Below are positions 59,717 to 64,000 of a stretch of DNA of 64,000 bases, in pieces. A program made the position numbers and the translations under genes. Origin of the DNA: Shewanella khirikhana (GTDB lineage: Bacteria; Pseudomonadota; Gammaproteobacteria; Enterobacterales; Shewanellaceae); the NCBI RefSeq assembly GCF_003957745.1, contig NZ_CP020373.1, positions 4,499,501 to 4,563,500 on the forward strand, given 5' to 3'. The notes beneath the pieces were generated by a model, which searched no databases, was not told the DNA's origin, and saw only the letters and a list, made by a program, of their open reading frames with translations. Each line of letters begins with the position of its first letter. Within the stretch, counting starts at the first letter, position 1.

Positions 59717-60811
59717 ATGAGTTATCAGATAGCCGTATTGGCCGGTGACGGCATTGGCCCAGAGGTAATGGCAGAAGCGCGTAAGGTGCTGGCCGAAGTC
59801 GAGGCGCGTTTTGCCCTCAATATCGAATACAGCGAATACGATGTGGGTGGCATTGCCATCGACAATCATGGCTGTCCGCTGCCGGATGCCACCCTCAAGG
59901 GCTGTGAAGCGGCCGATGCCATCCTGTTTGGCTCAGTGGGCGGCCCCAAGTGGGAACATCTGCCCCCCAACGAGCAGCCAGAGCGCGGCGCACTGCTGCC
60001 TCTGCGCGGTCACTTCGAGCTTTTCTGTAACCTGCGCCCGGCCAAGCTGCACACCGGCCTTGAGCACATGTCGCCGCTGCGCGCCGATATCTCTTCTCAG
60101 GGCTTCGATGTGCTGTGCGTGCGTGAGCTCACAGGCGGCATCTATTTTGGTAAGCCAAAAGGCCGTCAGGGCGAGGGTGAAGACGAAGAAGCCTTCGACA
60201 CCATGCGTTACAGCCGCCGTGAAATCCGCCGTATTGCCAAAATCGCCTTCGAGGCGGCCCGCGGTCGTCGCGGCAAGGTGACTTCTGTGGACAAGGCCAA
60301 CGTACTGGCCTGCTCTGTGCTGTGGCGCGAGGTGGTGGAAGAGGTAGCCAAAGACTTCCCCGATGTGACCCTGGAGCACATCTATATCGATAACGCCACC
60401 ATGCAGCTGCTACGTCGTCCGTTCGATTTTGACGTGATGCTTTGCTCCAACCTGTTCGGCGATATTCTGTCTGATGAAATCGCCATGCTCACCGGCTCCA
60501 TGGGGCTGTTGTCCTCTGCGTCCATGAACGGTTCAGGCTTCGGTCTGTATGAGCCTGCCGGTGGCAGTGCGCCGGATATTGCCGGCAAAGGCATCGCCAA
60601 CCCGGTAGCGCAAATTCTCTCTGCTGCGCTGATGCTGCGTCACAGCCTTAAACAGGAAGAGGCCGCCGCCTGTATTGAGCGCGCCGTGGGTGCCGCTTTG
60701 GAAGCGGGCTTCTTAACCGGCGAGCTGCTGTCTGCTGACCAGCGTCACAACGCAAAATCAACCAAAGAAATGGGCGACTTTATCGCCAAGGCAATCCGGG
60801 AAGGTGTGTGA
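59717..60811 (+). CDS. leuB: 3-isopropylmalate dehydrogenase
   Basis: 364 residues; NAD-dependent oxidation and decarboxylation of 3-isopropylmalate. Visible family features include VLAGDGIGPEVMAEARKVL at the start, VRELTGGIYFGKPKG, the catalytic Lys in VDKANVLACSVLWREVV, and SNLFGDILSDE with metal-binding Asp residues. The stop overlaps the leuC start by one base (TGATG). Confidence 0.97.
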   Translation: MSYQIAVLAGDGIGPEVMAEARKVLAEVEARFALNIEYSEYDVGGIAIDNHGCPLPDATLKGCEAADAILFGSVGGPKWEHLPPNEQPERGALLPLRGHFELFCNLRPAKLHTGLEHMSPLRADISSQGFDVLCVRELTGGIYFGKPKGRQGEGEDEEAFDTMRYSRREIRRIAKIAFEAARGRRGKVTSVDKANVLACSVLWREVVEEVAKDFPDVTLEHIYIDNATMQLLRRPFDFDVMLCSNLFGDILSDEIAMLTGSMGLLSSASMNGSGFGLYEPAGGSAPDIAGKGIANPVAQILSAALMLRHSLKQEEAAACIERAVGAALEAGFLTGELLSADQRHNAKSTKEMGDFIAKAIREGV

Positions 60812-62223
60812 TGGGAAAGACTCTGTATGAAAAAGTGTGGGACGCCCACCTGGTGGTCGAGCCCGCCGCTGAAGCGCCCATCATCTATGTAGACCGCCAT
60901 CTGGTGCATGAGGTGACCTCGCCTCAGGCTTTCAGTGGTCTGAAGATGGCCGGCCGCCCACTGCGGGCGGTGGAAAAAACCTTCGCCACCATGGATCACA
61001 ACACCTCCACCAAGAGCGCGAGCCTGACGGCATTAAGCCCCATGGCCCGTACTCAGGTTGAAACCCTGGCGGACAACTGCCGCGACTTTAATGTGCGCTT
61101 GTACGATATTCACCATCCAAATCAGGGTATTGTGCACGTGATGGGGCCTGAGCTTGGCATTACCCTGCCAGGCACTGTGATTGTGTGCGGCGACTCCCAC
61201 ACAGCGACCCACGGCGCTTTTGGTGCGCTGGCCTTCGGTATCGGTACCTCGGAAGTGGAGCATGTGCTCGCCACCCAGACCCTGCGTCAGCTCAAAGCCA
61301 AGACCATGAAAATCGAGGTGCGCGGCAAGGTGGCCGACGGCATCACCGCCAAGGACATAGTGCTGGCCATTATCGGCAAAATCGGCATGGATGGCGGCAC
61401 CGGCTATGTGGTGGAATTTTGCGGTGAGGCCATTCGTGACCTCTCCATGGAAGGGCGCATGACCCTGTGTAACATGGCCATCGAAATGGGTGCCAAGGCC
61501 GGTATGGTCGCCCCCGATGAAACCACCTTCTCTTATCTGGAAGGCCGCGAGTTTGCCCCCAAGGGCGATGCCTGGCAGCAGGCGCTGGCCGACTGGCGTG
61601 AGTTGCACACAGATGCCGATGCGGTGTTCGATGCCGAAGTGGTACTGGAAGCTGCCGCCATTGCGCCGCAGCTGACCTGGGGCACTAACCCAGGCCAGGT
61701 GGTGGCCATCGACGGCGTGGTGCCAAACCCCGCCGATGAAGCCAATCCCGTGGTGCGCACCAGCATGGAAAAGGCGCTGGCCTATGTGGACTTGACCCCG
61801 GGCACGCCCATGACCGATATCGCTATCAACAAGGTGTTTATTGGTTCCTGCACCAACTCCCGTATTGAAGACTTGCGCGCTGCGGCGGCCCAGGCCAAGG
61901 GCCGCAAGGTCGCCACTGGCGTGACCGCCATCGTAGTACCGGGGTCAGGCCAGGTAAAACTGCAGGCCGAGGCCGAGGGGCTGGATAAAATCTTTCTCGA
62001 GGCGGGCTTCGAGTGGCGCTTGCCGGGTTGCTCCATGTGTCTTGCGATGAACGATGACAGGCTGGAAGCGGGCGATCGCTGCGCTTCGACCAGTAACCGT
62101 AACTTTGAAGGACGCCAGGGACGCGGAAGTCGCACCCATCTGGTGAGCCCTGCCATGGCCGCTGCGGCTGCGGTTTCCGGTCACTTTGTCGATATTCGCG
62201 TTCACAGACCCCTGGAGGATTAA
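60811..62223 (+). CDS. leuC: 3-isopropylmalate dehydratase large subunit
   Basis: 470 residues; with LeuD isomerises 2- to 3-isopropylmalate. [4Fe-4S] cysteines lie in IGSCTNSRIEDL and PGCSMCLAMN, and VCGDSHTATHGAFGALAFG is the aconitase signature. The ATG at 60811 overlaps the leuB stop; the GTG one codon earlier is not needed. Confidence 0.97.
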   Translation: MGKTLYEKVWDAHLVVEPAAEAPIIYVDRHLVHEVTSPQAFSGLKMAGRPLRAVEKTFATMDHNTSTKSASLTALSPMARTQVETLADNCRDFNVRLYDIHHPNQGIVHVMGPELGITLPGTVIVCGDSHTATHGAFGALAFGIGTSEVEHVLATQTLRQLKAKTMKIEVRGKVADGITAKDIVLAIIGKIGMDGGTGYVVEFCGEAIRDLSMEGRMTLCNMAIEMGAKAGMVAPDETTFSYLEGREFAPKGDAWQQALADWRELHTDADAVFDAEVVLEAAAIAPQLTWGTNPGQVVAIDGVVPNPADEANPVVRTSMEKALAYVDLTPGTPMTDIAINKVFIGSCTNSRIEDLRAAAAQAKGRKVATGVTAIVVPGSGQVKLQAEAEGLDKIFLEAGFEWRLPGCSMCLAMNDDRLEAGDRCASTSNRNFEGRQGRGSRTHLVSPAMAAAAAVSGHFVDIRVHRPLED

Positions 62224-62226
62224 TCA

Positions 62227-62832
62227 ATGCAGGCTTTTACTACCCACAAGGGGCTGGCGGTGGCCATAGATTCGGCCAACATCGACACGGATCAGATCAT
62301 CCCCAAGCAGTTCCTGTCCAAGGTAACCAAGGACGGCTTTGGTATTCATCTGTTCCACGACTGGCGTTATCTGGATGACGCCGGCGATACCCCAAACCCC
62401 GAGTTCAACCTCAATAAGCCAAGGTACAAAGGCGCCACTATTTTGCTGGCCCAGGAAAACTTTGGCTGCGGCTCCAGCCGCGAACACGCCCCCTGGGCGC
62501 TGGCGGACTTTGGCCTGCGCGCCATCATTGCGCCCACCTTTGCCGACATCTTTTATGGCAACGCCATCAACAACGGCCTGCTGCCGGTGCGCTTGCCGGA
62601 AGCGGCTGTGCGTCAACTGATGGACGAAGTGGAAGCCAATGAAGGCGCCGAGGTGACTGTAGATCTGGAAAACCTCAAGGTGGTATCGCCATCGGGTGCC
62701 GAGTTTAGCTTTACCCTGGCTGAGTCTGCCCGCCAGAACCTGCTCAAGGGCCTGGATGCCATAGGTCTGACCCTGGCCCACGAAGCGGCCATCAGCGACT
62801 ACGAGTCACGTATTCCAGCCTGGCGTCGCTGA
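62227..62832 (+). CDS. leuD: 3-isopropylmalate dehydratase small subunit
   Basis: 201 residues; swivelling subunit partner of LeuC. The typical start MQAFTTHKGLAVAIDSANID, DQIIPKQFL and NFGCGSSREHAPWAL are present. It begins 3 bases after the leuC stop, completing the operon. Confidence 0.97.
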   Translation: MQAFTTHKGLAVAIDSANIDTDQIIPKQFLSKVTKDGFGIHLFHDWRYLDDAGDTPNPEFNLNKPRYKGATILLAQENFGCGSSREHAPWALADFGLRAIIAPTFADIFYGNAINNGLLPVRLPEAAVRQLMDEVEANEGAEVTVDLENLKVVSPSGAEFSFTLAESARQNLLKGLDAIGLTLAHEAAISDYESRIPAWRR

Positions 62833-62882
62833 ACCGCCAGTTGACAGATTTCGGCGTACAGCTGTAACAGCCATTTCGATAT

Positions 62883-62930
62883 ACGGCCATTTGCAACCTT
62901 CGCGGGTTACAAATGGCCGTTTTTTATTGT
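62883..62930 (+). terminator. leu operon terminator
   Basis: ACGGCCATTTG and an inner AACC pair with GGTT and CAAATGGCCGT across a short loop, with single-base bulges, and a T run follows (62930-62935). Confidence 0.88.
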
Positions 62931-62935
62931 TGTGA

Positions 62936-63350
62936 TTCAATGCTAGTTGATTGATTTTTATGAATTTAAGTCTGTGCTTAATTCCGTTTGAGTTTGCCGA
63001 ATTAAAATAGCCAGTGATTTATGCTGAAAACTGACGTTGTTTTTAGCTTACGCCTGTTTCTGTGTGCGCTTGTGGCTAAGTCTATTTAAAACACGGTGTT
63101 AGGTGTTTTGTTGGCTTTGGTTTTGATCCTGTGTTGCGAACATTCTCGCGCTTTTGTGTGCTGTTTTTCTGTTTAAAGCTGTGATCCTGGTCATTTTCTC
63201 ACTCCGCCTGCTTGATTGTTGCAGTTGAATTCGCTGTTTTGCGGCTTTTGGTTGCAAAGATCTTCTGTATGAATACACTGCCATGCACTTGTTTCGAGTG
63301 AATGCTCTATTTACCGAACGCAAAATCAATAACATCAGCAGAGAATGATA
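62936..63350. other. Long AT-rich region upstream of fadL
   Basis: About 415 bases without a gene I can support. A candidate fadL promoter is TTGCAA (63252-63257), 16 bases, TACACT (63274-63279). The rest is AT-rich with no convincing operator that I can name; a fatty-acid regulator site would be expected but I do not see a clear one. Confidence 0.5.
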
Positions 63351-64000
63351 ATGAAAAAGAGTGTACTGACTTTTGCCGTATCAGCGGCTCTTATGGGGAT
63401 TGCGACTCAGGTTAACGCTGCCGGTTTCCAGCTGGCCGAATATTCTGCCACCGGTCTTGGCCGTGCCTTTGCCGGTGAAGCGGCTATGGCCGACAACGCC
63501 GCTGCCCAGGCCCGTAACCCAGCCATGCTGGCTTACCTGAGCGGTCGTCAGGTGTCTGGCGGCGCTATCTATGTAGCCACCGAAGTGGACGTGACCGGCG
63601 ATGTGCACATTGCTTCTCCTGTGCTGGGTCCACAGGGCGTGACCCTGAACGCCGACGCCTATGACGTTGCCGACAGCGCCCTTATCCCCAACTTCTATTA
63701 CTCAAGCCAAATCAATGACAACTGGACCTGGGGTCTGGCGGTGAATTCCAACTACGGTCTGGCCACCGAACTGCCTGCTACCCACGCCGCTTCGTTGTTT
63801 GGCAGCGAAACTGCGGTTACCACAGTTGAGTTCAACCCCAACATCGCTTATCGCCTGAACGATGCCGTGACTCTGGGTGCCGGTGTGCGCGTGGTGTACG
63901 GTGAAGGCAGCATTGGCGCGTCAACCCCTTATTGGGTAGGTGCCATCAAGGCCAATCCTAACCTGCCACCTCAAATTGCTGCCCGTCTGCCCGAGCCAGG
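63351..64000 (+). CDS. fadL: FadL-family outer membrane long-chain fatty acid transporter (partial)
   Basis: The first 216 residues are in the window; the gene runs off the right edge. The signal peptide MKKSVLTFAVSAALMG...QVNA is followed by the FadL N-terminal hatch sequence AGFQLAEYSATGLGRAFAGE and the conserved ARNPAMLAYL (the NPA motif). Barrel strands follow. It moves long-chain fatty acids across the outer membrane. An ATG at 63345, two codons upstream in frame, is an alternative start. Confidence 0.93.
   Translation, partial: MKKSVLTFAVSAALMGIATQVNAAGFQLAEYSATGLGRAFAGEAAMADNAAAQARNPAMLAYLSGRQVSGGAIYVATEVDVTGDVHIASPVLGPQGVTLNADAYDVADSALIPNFYYSSQINDNWTWGLAVNSNYGLATELPATHAASLFGSETAVTTVEFNPNIAYRLNDAVTLGAGVRVVYGEGSIGASTPYWVGAIKANPNLPPQIAARLPEP

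Overview
The window looks like a chromosomal segment of a Shewanella-like marine gammaproteobacterium. The housekeeping proteins (YjjG, YicC, RNase PH, PyrE, FolE, SlmA, Dut, CoaBC, RadC, L28/L33, ArgA, RarD, RecQ, LeuABCD, FadL) closely follow the enterobacterial/Shewanella sequences I know. The genus is an inference from recognition, not from a search.

Layout. 1-4.7 kb: ordinary transport and metabolism genes (a shortened POT-like transporter, a PqiA-like membrane protein, an AGCS Na+:amino-acid symporter, the nucleotidase YjjG). 4.8-38.3 kb: a one-directional accessory island. It holds a small membrane-anchored protein, a 6822-residue exported beta-helix/FN3 protein, a Sec-exported RHS protein with Hint and nuclease tip, its DUF4304 immunity protein, an exported FN3/golvesin protein, an unknown exported protein and a transglutaminase lipoprotein. 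38.4-64 kb: housekeeping again: M1 aminopeptidase lipoprotein, yicC / rph-pyrE, folE, S9 peptidase, slmA, dut-coaBC, radC, rpmB-rpmG, argA, a small PH-domain protein, rarD, recQ, a TPR/degenerate-GGDEF membrane protein, leuL-leuABCD with attenuator, and the start of fadL.

Main discovery. The island is bracketed by an imperfect direct repeat made of a terminator hairpin plus the 3' end of the M1 aminopeptidase gene. The right copy is the real end of the gene; the left copy, beside yjjG, is a decayed tail still readable as IKLNNRCVKITSAM-stop. The simplest reading is that yjjG and the peptidase gene once converged on one shared terminator, and about 33.5 kb was inserted into the 3' end of the peptidase gene. 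No recombinase gene is visible inside.

The island genes look like one functional unit: an RHS polymorphic toxin exported by Sec (signal peptide, no T6SS, VgrG or PAAR genes nearby) encoded with very large exported repeat proteins and a lipoprotein transglutaminase that could cross-link or anchor them. The giant gene contains a 3744-bp unit present twice almost identically plus a third copy that switches abruptly to a diverged homologue, which points to recombination or gene conversion. Regulatory sites readable elsewhere include a leucine attenuator, a pyrE attenuator, a perfect ARG box at argA, and several rho-independent terminators, three of which share one conserved hairpin.
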